Assembly (NCBI GenBank): GCA_009705165.1
Contig: WLCU01000079.1
Span: 1-5,135 of the forward strand
DNA from: Actinomycetota bacterium
GTDB lineage: Bacteria > Actinomycetota > Actinomycetes > Nanopelagicales > Nanopelagicaceae
DNA: 5,135 nucleotides
Direction: 5' to 3'
Below, one piece after another: positions 1 to 5,135 of the stretch. Positions within the stretch are counted from its first letter, which is position 1; the number at the start of each line of letters is the position of its first letter. Made by a program: the position numbers and the translations under genes. Below the pieces are notes generated by a model that saw only the letters and a program-made list of their open reading frames with translations, did no database searches and was not told the origin of the DNA.

Positions 1-1
1 C

Positions 2-931
2 GGTTCGCAAGTTGAAGCAGATGCGGCAATCAAATGCGTTCAGACCGCTCTAGATTGTGGCATCACTACATTTGATACTGCAGATGTTTATGCAGGAACT
101 CGTGCAGAGAAAGTTCTAGGCAAAGCACTCAAAGGCGTACGCCGTGAGTCATATGAGCTTTTTACTAAGGTCTACTGGCCAACAGGTCCAGGCAAGAATG
201 ACCGTGGACTTTCACGCAAACACATAATTGAATCATGTAACGCTTCACTTAAAAGATTGCAAACAGATCACATCGATCTGTATCAGATGCATAGATTTGA
301 TTTTGAAACACCACTTGAAGAATCCCTCAGCGCTTTTGATGATCTTATTCGCGCGGGTAAAGTCCATTACATTGGTTTTTCAGAGTGGACCGCGGCACAA
401 ATTGCAGCAGCGCTTACGATTCAAGATGCCCGCGGCTATAACCGTTTTGTTTCTAGCCAGCCACAGTACTCAGCCCTTTGGCGCGTAATCGAAGCCGAAG
501 TTGTCCCACTTTCTCAAAAAGAGGGTATTGGTCAAATTGTCTGGTCACCTATGGCACAAGGAATTCTCTCTGGTAAATATCTACCTGGGAAAAAACCACC
601 AGCTGGTTCGCGTGCTACTGACAAAAAAGGTGGAGCTGGGATGATTTCACGTTGGATGCGCGATGATGTTTTAACAGCCGTGCAAAAGTTAAAACCAATT
701 GCAGATCAAGCTGGTCTAACAATGTCGCAGCTATCGGTTGCTTGGGTCTTACAGAATCCAAATGTTTCTTCAGCAATTGTTGGTGCAACAAAACCATCAC
801 AGGTTAAGGAAAATGTTAAAGCTGCCGGAGTGAAATTGGATGCCAACACAATGGCGGCAATTGATAAAGCTCTGGGCAAACTTCCCGAAATGGATCCTGC
901 TCAAAACATTAGCCCTAATCCAAGAGCTTAA
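2..931 (+). CDS. Aldo/keto reductase, Kv-beta (KCNAB)-like group, 5'-truncated
   Basis: This is a cytosolic NAD(P)H-dependent oxidoreductase of the aldo/keto reductase superfamily, reducing carbonyl substrates to alcohols; the physiological substrate cannot be read from sequence. The frame is open from base 2, giving 309 residues before the TAA, and about 20-25 N-terminal residues (first strand of the barrel) lie outside the window. Counting from base 2, the catalytic tetrad is complete: Asp25 and Tyr30 in FDTADVY, Lys56 in LFTKV and His97 in LYQMHR. The motifs GLSRKHIIES, QPQYSALWRVIE, GIGQIVWSPMAQGILSGKY and the C-terminal cofactor motif GATKPSQVKENVKA are typical of the group related to the beta subunits of voltage-gated potassium channels. 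No channel gene is visible here, so a channel role is not implied. It converges on the DUF3043 gene and shares its stop bases. Family call is firm; the specific function is unknown. Confidence 0.93.
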   Translation, partial: GSQVEADAAIKCVQTALDCGITTFDTADVYAGTRAEKVLGKALKGVRRESYELFTKVYWPTGPGKNDRGLSRKHIIESCNASLKRLQTDHIDLYQMHRFDFETPLEESLSAFDDLIRAGKVHYIGFSEWTAAQIAAALTIQDARGYNRFVSSQPQYSALWRVIEAEVVPLSQKEGIGQIVWSPMAQGILSGKYLPGKKPPAGSRATDKKGGAGMISRWMRDDVLTAVQKLKPIADQAGLTMSQLSVAWVLQNPNVSSAIVGATKPSQVKENVKAAGVKLDANTMAAIDKALGKLPEMDPAQNISPNPRA

Positions 932-1458
932 TTAACTACGTCACCAACTTTAGTTTGAGGGTGTGGTGCGCGAAGACGACGCATCTGAGTTGATCGAAGC
1001 CAGGCGTACATGGCTAGGCCCTTGGTTTCTGAGCCAGGAAATTTCTGACCCATTAATCTCTTTATTTTTCTTCCAAGAAACACACCATCAACAACGGCAA
1101 TCAGTAGTACTGCGTACATCAATGCAATTGCCCCAAATTGGATTGCAGGAATCTGAATCAATGTAAGTACCAAAACGACGAAAATGATTGGCAAGAAATA
1201 TTCACCGATTGAACGACGTGCATCGACATAGTTGCGAACAAATCGTCGTTCCGGGCCACGATCGCGCGCCGGTAAAGCGTTGTCATCGCCACGTAAATAT
1301 GCAGCACGAGATGCAACACGATCTTGACGTGAGGCCAACTTAGCTGCTCGTTTTTGCTCTTTAGTAACTACAGGTGCCAGGGATGAAACCTTGACCTTTG
1401 CTTGAGCATCCTTGCGCTTTGGCGTAGGTCGACCTTTTCCAGTTGATTCAGTAGTCAT
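928..1458 (-). CDS. DUF3043 domain two-helix membrane protein
   Basis: This 176-residue protein has the layout of the actinobacterial DUF3043 family, whose function is unknown. The N-terminus (residues 1-50) is highly charged and basic with a GKGRPTPKRK motif. It is followed by the family's conserved block around residues 53-85, with LPARDRGPERRFVRNYVDARR, of which the stretch ALPARDRGPERR-FVR is the most recognisable. Two hydrophobic helices follow at about 88-105 and 107-127, then a basic cytoplasmic-looking tail. The charge pattern suggests both ends are inside the cell and a short hairpin crosses the membrane. The ATG start is supported by a TATAGT hexamer seven bases upstream and no Shine-Dalgarno, implying a leaderless mRNA. 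It is divergent from erpA and convergent with the reductase. The family assignment is from recalled motifs and is fairly sure; no function is proposed. Confidence 0.88.
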   Translation of the reverse strand: MTTESTGKGRPTPKRKDAQAKVKVSSLAPVVTKEQKRAAKLASRQDRVASRAAYLRGDDNALPARDRGPERRFVRNYVDARRSIGEYFLPIIFVVLVLTLIQIPAIQFGAIALMYAVLLIAVVDGVFLGRKIKRLMGQKFPGSETKGLAMYAWLRSTQMRRLRAPHPQTKVGDVVN

Positions 1459-1465
1459 GGCGGTA

Positions 1466-1471
1466 ACTATA
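1466..1471 (-). promoter_or_regulatory. -10 element of leaderless promoter for the DUF3043 gene
   Basis: On the minus strand the hexamer TATAGT is followed by seven bases (TACCGCC) and then the ATG at 1458. With usual -10 to start-site spacing, transcription would begin at or within a base or two of the A of the ATG. No Shine-Dalgarno is present. No convincing -35 hexamer is seen 16-18 bases upstream, which is common for actinobacterial promoters. The core CTATAG is palindromic, so the plus strand also reads TATAGA. Confidence 0.6.
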
Positions 1472-1539
1472 GAGCCAAGGTGCCGGCGGACATGAAAATT
1501 GCGTCAATGACTTAACTCGCAAAGCCCTGAAATGGCAGG

Positions 1540-1545
1540 TAGGAT
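1540..1545 (+). promoter_or_regulatory. Possible -10 element for erpA
   Basis: TAGGAT fits the TANNNT -10 pattern and would start transcription near 1552, leaving a leader of about 15 bases that contains the Shine-Dalgarno. No matching -35 is visible at the right distance. An alternative plus-strand promoter would use TATAGA at 1468-1473 with TTGATT at 1443-1448, but that has a long 19-base spacer. Which one is used cannot be decided from sequence. Confidence 0.4.
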
Positions 1546-1555
1546 TTAGCCAAAC

Positions 1556-1561
1556 AAGGAG
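1556..1561 (+). promoter_or_regulatory. Shine-Dalgarno of erpA
   Basis: AAGGAG lies five bases before the erpA ATG, a near-consensus ribosome binding site. It fixes the start at 1567 and contrasts with the leaderless-looking DUF3043, adoK and ctaC starts. Confidence 0.85.
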
Positions 1562-1566
1562 AGAAA

Positions 1567-1911
1567 ATGACAACTGAAGTAACAACCACTGGTCTTGCAC
1601 TTACTGATGTAGCTGCCGCAAAGGTCGCTGCACTTTTGGCACAAGAAGGTCGCGACGACCTTAATTTACGTGTGGCTGTTCAACCAGGAGGCTGCTCAGG
1701 TCTTCGCTATCAGCTTTACTTCGATGATCGCAATCAAGATGGCGATATCGTGCGCGAATTTGGTTCAGTTAAAGTCGTTGTAGACAAGATGAGCGATCCT
1801 TATTTAATGGGCGCTACTGTGGATTTCGTTGACACCATTGAAAAGCAAGGCTTCACAATTGATAATCCAAATGCACAAGGCTCTTGTGCGTGCGGCGATT
1901 CATTTAACTAA
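1567..1911 (+). CDS. erpA: Iron-sulfur cluster insertion protein ErpA (A-type carrier, HesB/IscA family)
   Basis: This 114-residue protein is an A-type Fe-S carrier that receives clusters from the assembly machinery and passes them to apo-enzymes in the cytoplasm. The three family cysteines are present: Cys43 in QPGGCSGLRYQLYFDD, and Cys107 and Cys109 in the C-terminal GSCACGDSF motif. Length and motif spacing are normal for the family, with a short N-terminal extension ahead of the LTDVAAAKVAALL helix. The start at 1567 is set by a strong Shine-Dalgarno. The gene is divergent from the DUF3043 gene and lies 31 bases before adoK. The A-type paralogues ErpA, IscA and SufA are hard to separate by sequence alone; the ErpA name follows usual actinobacterial annotation and the neighbourhood. 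Likely clients here would be respiratory and isoprenoid Fe-S enzymes, which is inference. Confidence 0.93.
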   Translation: MTTEVTTTGLALTDVAAAKVAALLAQEGRDDLNLRVAVQPGGCSGLRYQLYFDDRNQDGDIVREFGSVKVVVDKMSDPYLMGATVDFVDTIEKQGFTIDNPNAQGSCACGDSFN

Positions 1912-1930
1912 TAAGCACCTGTTTACGCCC

Positions 1931-1936
1931 TAGTAT
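1931..1936 (+). promoter_or_regulatory. -10 element of leaderless promoter for adoK
   Basis: TAGTAT is followed by six bases (CGCTAC) and then the adoK ATG at 1943. No Shine-Dalgarno precedes this ATG, so transcription from here would give a leaderless mRNA. It sits in the 31-base gap after erpA, meaning adoK may have its own promoter as well as read-through from erpA. No clear -35 is seen. Confidence 0.55.
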
Positions 1937-1942
1937 CGCTAC

Positions 1943-2920
1943 ATGAAAATTGGGGTAGCGGGCTCAGTAGGTCTTGATCATTTAATGACTTTCTCCGGAA
2001 AGTTCACTGACTCATTTGTCACAGGTTCACTTGAAAAAGTTTCCCTCTCATTTTTAGTTGATAGTTTGGATGTACGCCGTGGGGGATGCGCGGCAAATAT
2101 CTGTTATGGAATGGGTGTCTTAGGACTTAATCCAGTTTTAATTGCTGCGGTCGGAAAAGATTGGGCAGATTATGAAGCCTGGTTATCGCGCCATGGCGTA
2201 GACACTTCACACGCATTGGTTTCGACTTCTTTGTACACCGCGCACTTTATGGTGACAACCGATGATGATCTCAATCAAATCGCATCTTTTTTTCCTGGTG
2301 CAATGAGTGAAGCACGCAATATTGAACTTGCTCCCATCATGGAAAAAACAGGTCGCTTCGACATAGTCGTAATTTCACCTGATGATCCTGAAGCGATGCT
2401 TCGGCATTCAGAGGTCTGCCGCCAAGAAGGAATCGCTTTTGCTGCCGACCCATCTCAGCAGATGGCGCGAATGAGCGGTGATGAAATTAAACTCTTAATC
2501 GATGGCGCGGCCTATCTATTTTTGAATGAATATGAATTAGCCCTGGCCATGCAGAAAACAGGCTGGAGTGATCGAGAGATTCTTGAGCATGTGAAAGTCA
2601 GAGTTGTGACTCTGGGTTCTAATGGGGCAAAAGTTGAAAGCGCAGCGGGGGAGTTTGTTCAAGTGGGCGTGCCTAAGGAGAAATCCAAAACCGACCCCAC
2701 CGGAGTTGGCGACTCTTTTAGATCAGGTTTTATCGCCGGTCTAGCTTGGGGCTTAAACCACGAGCGCTGTGCCCAACTGGGCTCGTTAATCGCCACCTAT
2801 GTCATCGAGACAATGGGCACCCAGGAGTACCGCTTTACGTCAGCTGAATTTTTGGCAAGATTTGAAGGCGCGTACGGCGCTGAAGCAGCAGCAGAAATCG
2901 CTCAGCATCTAAAGTTTTAG
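1943..2920 (+). CDS. adoK: Adenosine kinase AdoK (PfkB/ribokinase family)
   Basis: This 325-residue cytosolic enzyme is a PfkB-family sugar/nucleoside kinase, most likely adenosine kinase (ATP + adenosine to AMP + ADP, purine salvage). It resembles the mycobacterial AdoK (Rv2202c, formerly cbhK) along its whole length as I recall that sequence, including VSLSFLVD (33-40), the substrate-side GGCAANI (47-53), the block ASFFPGAMSEARNIE (114-128), DPEAM (148-152), FAADPSQQMARMSG (166-179) and GTQEY (292-296). The PfkB signature DPTGVGDSF spans 251-259 with catalytic Asp257 and the GxGD anion hole. Length is almost identical to the mycobacterial enzyme. The first residues MKIGVAGSVGLDHL align with the start of that protein, supporting the ATG at 1943. 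It follows erpA by 31 bases and precedes ctaC. A different PfkB substrate (ribose or another nucleoside) remains possible but is less likely. Confidence 0.88.
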   Translation: MKIGVAGSVGLDHLMTFSGKFTDSFVTGSLEKVSLSFLVDSLDVRRGGCAANICYGMGVLGLNPVLIAAVGKDWADYEAWLSRHGVDTSHALVSTSLYTAHFMVTTDDDLNQIASFFPGAMSEARNIELAPIMEKTGRFDIVVISPDDPEAMLRHSEVCRQEGIAFAADPSQQMARMSGDEIKLLIDGAAYLFLNEYELALAMQKTGWSDREILEHVKVRVVTLGSNGAKVESAAGEFVQVGVPKEKSKTDPTGVGDSFRSGFIAGLAWGLNHERCAQLGSLIATYVIETMGTQEYRFTSAEFLARFEGAYGAEAAAEIAQHLKF

Positions 2921-2976
2921 GCGTTATTTCTGTGACACGAACCACCGGGCTAGCACTCTAGGCAGGTGCCACGTTA

Positions 2977-2990
2977 AGCGCGTTTGCGCT
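2977..2990 (+). repeat. Small inverted repeat in the ctaC promoter spacer
   Basis: AGCGC and GCGCT form a perfect 5-bp inverted repeat around a GTTT loop. It ends one base before the proposed -10 of ctaC, so it occupies the space between the -35 and -10 positions. It could be an operator half-site pair or a chance hairpin. It has no following T-tract, so it does not look like a standard terminator for adoK. Confidence 0.35.
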
Positions 2991-2991
2991 C

Positions 2992-2997
2992 TATCCT
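2992..2997 (+). promoter_or_regulatory. -10 element of leaderless promoter for ctaC
   Basis: TATCCT is followed by seven bases (TACCCTC) and the ATG at 3005. There is no Shine-Dalgarno in front of this ATG. Spacing places the transcription start at or next to the ATG, as in leaderless actinobacterial genes. A good -35 hexamer was not found. Confidence 0.55.
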
Positions 2998-3004
2998 TAC
3001 CCTC

Positions 3005-3754
3005 ATGTCGCTAACAAAGCTCAAGGGCCTGCGCGCCCTTCTTCTAATTGCCCCAGCCTTACTTCTTACGAGTTGCTCAAAAGTATCTGGACTTGGCTTT
3101 GAAGATGGACTTTCAAGCGTGAATGATCAATCTTTGTCATTGTGGCAAGGTGCATGGATCACTGCATTTATCGTTGGCGGAATTACTTTAGTTTTGATTT
3201 TATGGCCAGCAATTTTCCACCGCGCTAAAAAAGATGGGCCAGAGTTTCCAAAGCAAACTCAATACAACATTCCCATTGAAATTGTTTACACAGTAATTCC
3301 ATTTTTAATCGTTGCGGTACTTTTTTTCTTTACGGCTAAGAAAGAAAGCGTAATCTCGGCGAAGACAGATACGTACAAGCATGAAATTACGGTTGAAGGT
3401 ATTCAGTGGTCTTGGCAGTTTGGTTACCCAGAAGCGGGACCTGACGCAGTTGTAACTGGAACACCTGCGCAGCCACCAGTGCTTTATGTTCCCCTAGGCG
3501 AACGAGTTCGCTACACAATTACTTCAAACGACGTCGTTCATGGTTTTTGGATTCCCGCTTTCATGATTCAAATGCAAAATCTTCCTGGTGTAACAAATCA
3601 CTTGGAGTTCACTGCAAATAAACTTGGTGATTTTCCTGGTCGATGCAACATTCTTTGCGGCCGCAATCACTCGCAGATGTTATTTACCGTTCGAGTTGTA
3701 ACACCAGATCAGTACAAGGCATATCTTGAAACAATTAAGGGGAGCGCAGCATGA
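3005..3754 (+). CDS. ctaC: Cytochrome c oxidase subunit II (CtaC), lipoprotein precursor
   Basis: This is the CuA-bearing subunit of the aa3 oxidase, which accepts electrons from cytochrome c and passes them to subunit I. From the ATG at 3005 it has 249 residues: a type II signal peptide with lipobox LTSC (lipidated Cys24), membrane helices at about 51-71 and 90-110 and then the external cupredoxin domain. Glu92 in [12 protein letters not shown] matches the K-channel entry Glu of the family, and [10 protein letters not shown] (132-141) is the aromatic electron-entry patch. CuA ligands His179, Cys214, Cys218, His222 and Met225 are all present, with spacing identical to bovine COX2. The residue equal to bovine Glu198 is Ile216, which is unusual (motif CNILCG instead of CxELCG). 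An upstream in-frame TTG at 2984 would read through the -10 element, so 3005 is preferred. The stop overlaps ctaD by four bases. Confidence 0.95.
   Translation: MSLTKLKGLRALLLIAPALLLTSCSKVSGLGFEDGLSSVNDQSLSLWQGAWITAFIVGGITLVLILWPAIFHRAKKDGPEFPKQTQYNIPIEIVYTVIPFLIVAVLFFFTAKKESVISAKTDTYKHEITVEGIQWSWQFGYPEAGPDAVVTGTPAQPPVLYVPLGERVRYTITSNDVVHGFWIPAFMIQMQNLPGVTNHLEFTANKLGDFPGRCNILCGRNHSQMLFTVRVVTPDQYKAYLETIKGSAA
3737..3744 (+). promoter_or_regulatory. Shine-Dalgarno of ctaD inside the ctaC 3' end
   Basis: AAGGGGAG lies six bases before the ctaD ATG, within the last codons of ctaC. Together with the ATGA stop/start overlap at 3751-3754 it indicates translational coupling, which would keep the two oxidase subunits at similar levels. 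Confidence 0.75.
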
Positions 3755-5135
3755 CAACCTTTGCAGAACGCCCAACAGTTACAGATCTGCCACCACTGCC
3801 GCCTAAAAAGGGCAAAGCTTTTGTTAAATGGATGACCTCAACTGATCATAAGACAATCGGTTACTTATATTTAATTACTTCATTCGCTTGGTTCTTAATT
3901 GGCGGTGTTCTCGCCCTACTCCTAAGAAGTGAATTAGCCCGTCCGGGTATGCAGTTCTTGAGTGCAGAGCAGTACAACCAGATCTTTACGATGCACGGAA
4001 CAATTATGCTGCTGATGTTTGCAACGCCACTGTTTGTTGGTTTTGCCAACGTGATTATGCCGCTACAAATCGGCGCCGCAGATGTGGCTTTCCCGCGACT
4101 AAACATGCTTTCGTACTGGCTTTACTTATTTGGTGGAACCATGGCTTTTGCCGGTTTCTTATCGCCAGGTGGAGCAGCATCATTTGGTTGGACAGTTTAT
4201 GTTCCGCTTTCAAACTCAGTTTATTCACCAGGTATCGGCGCTGACTTATGGTTATTAGGCCTAGCAGTCGGTGGTATCGGAACAATTCTCGGGGGCGTTA
4301 ACTTCATTACAACGATTTTTACTATGCGCGCACCAGGTATGACTATGTTTCGTATGTCAATCTTTTCGTGGAACGTACTTCTAACTTCAATTTTGGTTCT
4401 GCTTGCATTCCCTCCTCTTGCAGCTGCGCTTTTAGGTCTTGAATCAGATCGTATATATGGAACCCATCTTTTTGATCCTGCAAACGGCGGCGCAATGTTG
4501 TTCCAGCACTTGTTCTGGTTCTTTGGCCACCCTGAGGTTTATATCTTGGCCTTGCCGTTTTTTGGTATCGCTACAGAGATTTTGCCAGTCTTTAGCCGTA
4601 AGCCAATCTTTGGTTACAAAGGATTAATTGCAGCCACTATCTCAATTGCTGCGCTTTCAGTTTCTGTATGGGCCCACCATATGTTTGCAACAGGTCAAGT
4701 TCTTCTACCGTTCTTCTCATTTATGACGTTCCTGATCGGTGTTCCAACAGGTGTTAAGTTCTTTAACTGGATTGGAACAATGTGGCGCGGCAATGTCACT
4801 TTTGAAACACCAATGCTTTGGGTTATGGGCTTTCTCGTGACATTTCTTTTTGGTGGCTTAACTGGAATTATTCTGGCTTCTCCACCACTTGATTTCGCAG
4901 TTTCAGCAAGTTATTTCGTTGTAGCGCACTTTCATTACGTGCTCTTTGGAACTGTTGTCTTTGCGATGTTTGCCGGTTTCTACTTCTGGTGGCCAAAGAT
5001 GACTGGCCGAATGCTTAATGAACGTCTGGGAAAAATTCACTTCTGGACAACTTTCTTTGGTTTCCACCTAACATTTTTAATCCAGCACTGGTTAGGAATT
5101 AAGGGCTTCCCACGACGTTATGCCGATTATTTGCC
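3751..5135 (+). CDS. ctaD: Cytochrome c oxidase subunit I (CtaD), 3'-truncated
   Basis: This is the catalytic subunit of the aa3-type (A-family) heme-copper oxidase, a polytopic inner-membrane protein that reduces O2 and pumps protons. 461 complete residues are visible; probably about 100 C-terminal residues lie beyond the window. Heme a ligands His82 and His395, heme a3 ligand His393 and CuB ligands His260, His309 and His310 are present, as is Tyr264 of the His-Tyr cross-link. D-channel Asp111, Asn100, Asn118 and Glu262 (HPEVY) and K-channel Thr333 and Lys336 are intact, as is the Arg455-Arg456 pair near the heme propionates. From Lys336 to Arg456 the numbering is a constant 17 above bovine, so there are no gaps. 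At the bovine His368-Asp369 position, which binds the non-redox Mg/Mn, the protein has Ser385-Ala386. It starts within the ctaC stop (ATGA). Confidence 0.96.
   Translation, partial: MTTFAERPTVTDLPPLPPKKGKAFVKWMTSTDHKTIGYLYLITSFAWFLIGGVLALLLRSELARPGMQFLSAEQYNQIFTMHGTIMLLMFATPLFVGFANVIMPLQIGAADVAFPRLNMLSYWLYLFGGTMAFAGFLSPGGAASFGWTVYVPLSNSVYSPGIGADLWLLGLAVGGIGTILGGVNFITTIFTMRAPGMTMFRMSIFSWNVLLTSILVLLAFPPLAAALLGLESDRIYGTHLFDPANGGAMLFQHLFWFFGHPEVYILALPFFGIATEILPVFSRKPIFGYKGLIAATISIAALSVSVWAHHMFATGQVLLPFFSFMTFLIGVPTGVKFFNWIGTMWRGNVTFETPMLWVMGFLVTFLFGGLTGIILASPPLDFAVSASYFVVAHFHYVLFGTVVFAMFAGFYFWWPKMTGRMLNERLGKIHFWTTFFGFHLTFLIQHWLGIKGFPRRYADYL

Noticed and set aside
615..800. Minus-strand open frame inside the aldo/keto reductase
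   Set aside because: The sense frame carries conserved reductase motifs throughout this stretch; the antisense frame has none.
908..919. Inverted repeat ATTAG-CC-CTAAT at the end of the reductase gene as a terminator
   Set aside because: The loop is only two bases, the stem is AT-rich and no T-tract follows, so it would not form a stable terminator.
942..968. CACCA ... TGGTG pair as a terminator hairpin for the convergent genes
   Set aside because: The arms are five bases with a 17-base loop and no T-tract; too weak to support.
963..1166. Plus-strand open frame of 67 codons inside the DUF3043 gene
   Set aside because: It is antisense to a well-supported family gene, has no recognisable motif and no ribosome binding site, and is explained as a shadow frame.
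1492..1515. Seven-codon open frame (MKIASMT) upstream of erpA, possible leader peptide
   Set aside because: No convincing ribosome binding site or leaderless promoter sits in front of it, no attenuator-like hairpins follow, and a frame this short is expected by chance.
1490..1952. Repeated 12-mer ACATGAAAATTG at 1490-1501 and 1941-1952
   Set aside because: One copy is simply the adoK start; a single 12-base match is about what chance gives in a window of this size.
2950..2961. Two CTAG sites four bases apart after adoK
   Set aside because: CTAG is self-complementary, so the pair looks like both a direct and an inverted repeat; too short to be meaningful.
3861..4285. Two overlapping minus-strand open frames inside ctaD
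   Set aside because: The plus-strand frame encodes conserved oxidase helices with the heme a ligand His82 and D-channel Asp111, so these are shadows.

Overview
The window looks like a piece of a core chromosome from a low-GC actinobacterium. The genes are classic actinobacterial ones: a DUF3043 membrane protein, an ErpA-type Fe-S carrier, an adenosine kinase that closely resembles what I recall of mycobacterial AdoK, and the lipoprotein-type cytochrome c oxidase subunits CtaC and CtaD. The base composition, however, is clearly below 50% GC, with many A/T-ending codons, and intergenic gaps are very short. This combination fits streamlined freshwater actinobacteria (the acI lineage, Nanopelagicales). 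That placement is inferred from style and gene set, not demonstrated.

Layout: (1) 2-931, plus strand, an aldo/keto reductase of the Kv-beta-like group, missing about its first 20-25 residues at the left edge. (2) 928-1458, minus strand, a DUF3043 two-helix membrane protein, convergent with the reductase and overlapping it by a shared TTAA that supplies both stop codons. (3) 1459-1566, a 108-base divergent promoter region. (4) 1567-1911, plus, erpA. (5) 1943-2920, plus, adoK. (6) 2921-3004, an intergenic region with the ctaC promoter and a small inverted repeat. (7) 3005-3754, plus, ctaC. (8) 3751 to the right edge, plus, ctaD, overlapping ctaC by ATGA and cut by the window end. No stretch over 300 bases lacks a gene. 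I saw no tRNA, rRNA, mobile element or CRISPR array.

Functionally, ctaC and ctaD encode the catalytic core of the aa3 terminal oxidase and appear translationally coupled. ErpA delivers Fe-S clusters to apo-proteins, AdoK salvages adenosine to AMP, and the reductase and DUF3043 proteins have no clear link to respiration. As I recall, neighbourhoods with DUF3043, erpA, adoK and ctaC occur in other actinobacteria, so this is largely conserved core synteny, not an accessory island.

Two things stand out. First, three of the five gene starts in the window (DUF3043, adoK, ctaC) lack a Shine-Dalgarno and have a TANNNT -10 hexamer only 6-7 bases before the ATG, the signature of leaderless mRNAs. Second, the oxidase keeps all its CuA, heme and proton-channel residues that I can check, but residues that form the non-redox Mg/Mn site between subunits I and II are replaced on both sides of the interface (CtaC I216 for Glu; CtaD S385-A386 for His-Asp). 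I see no evidence of a wholly new system.
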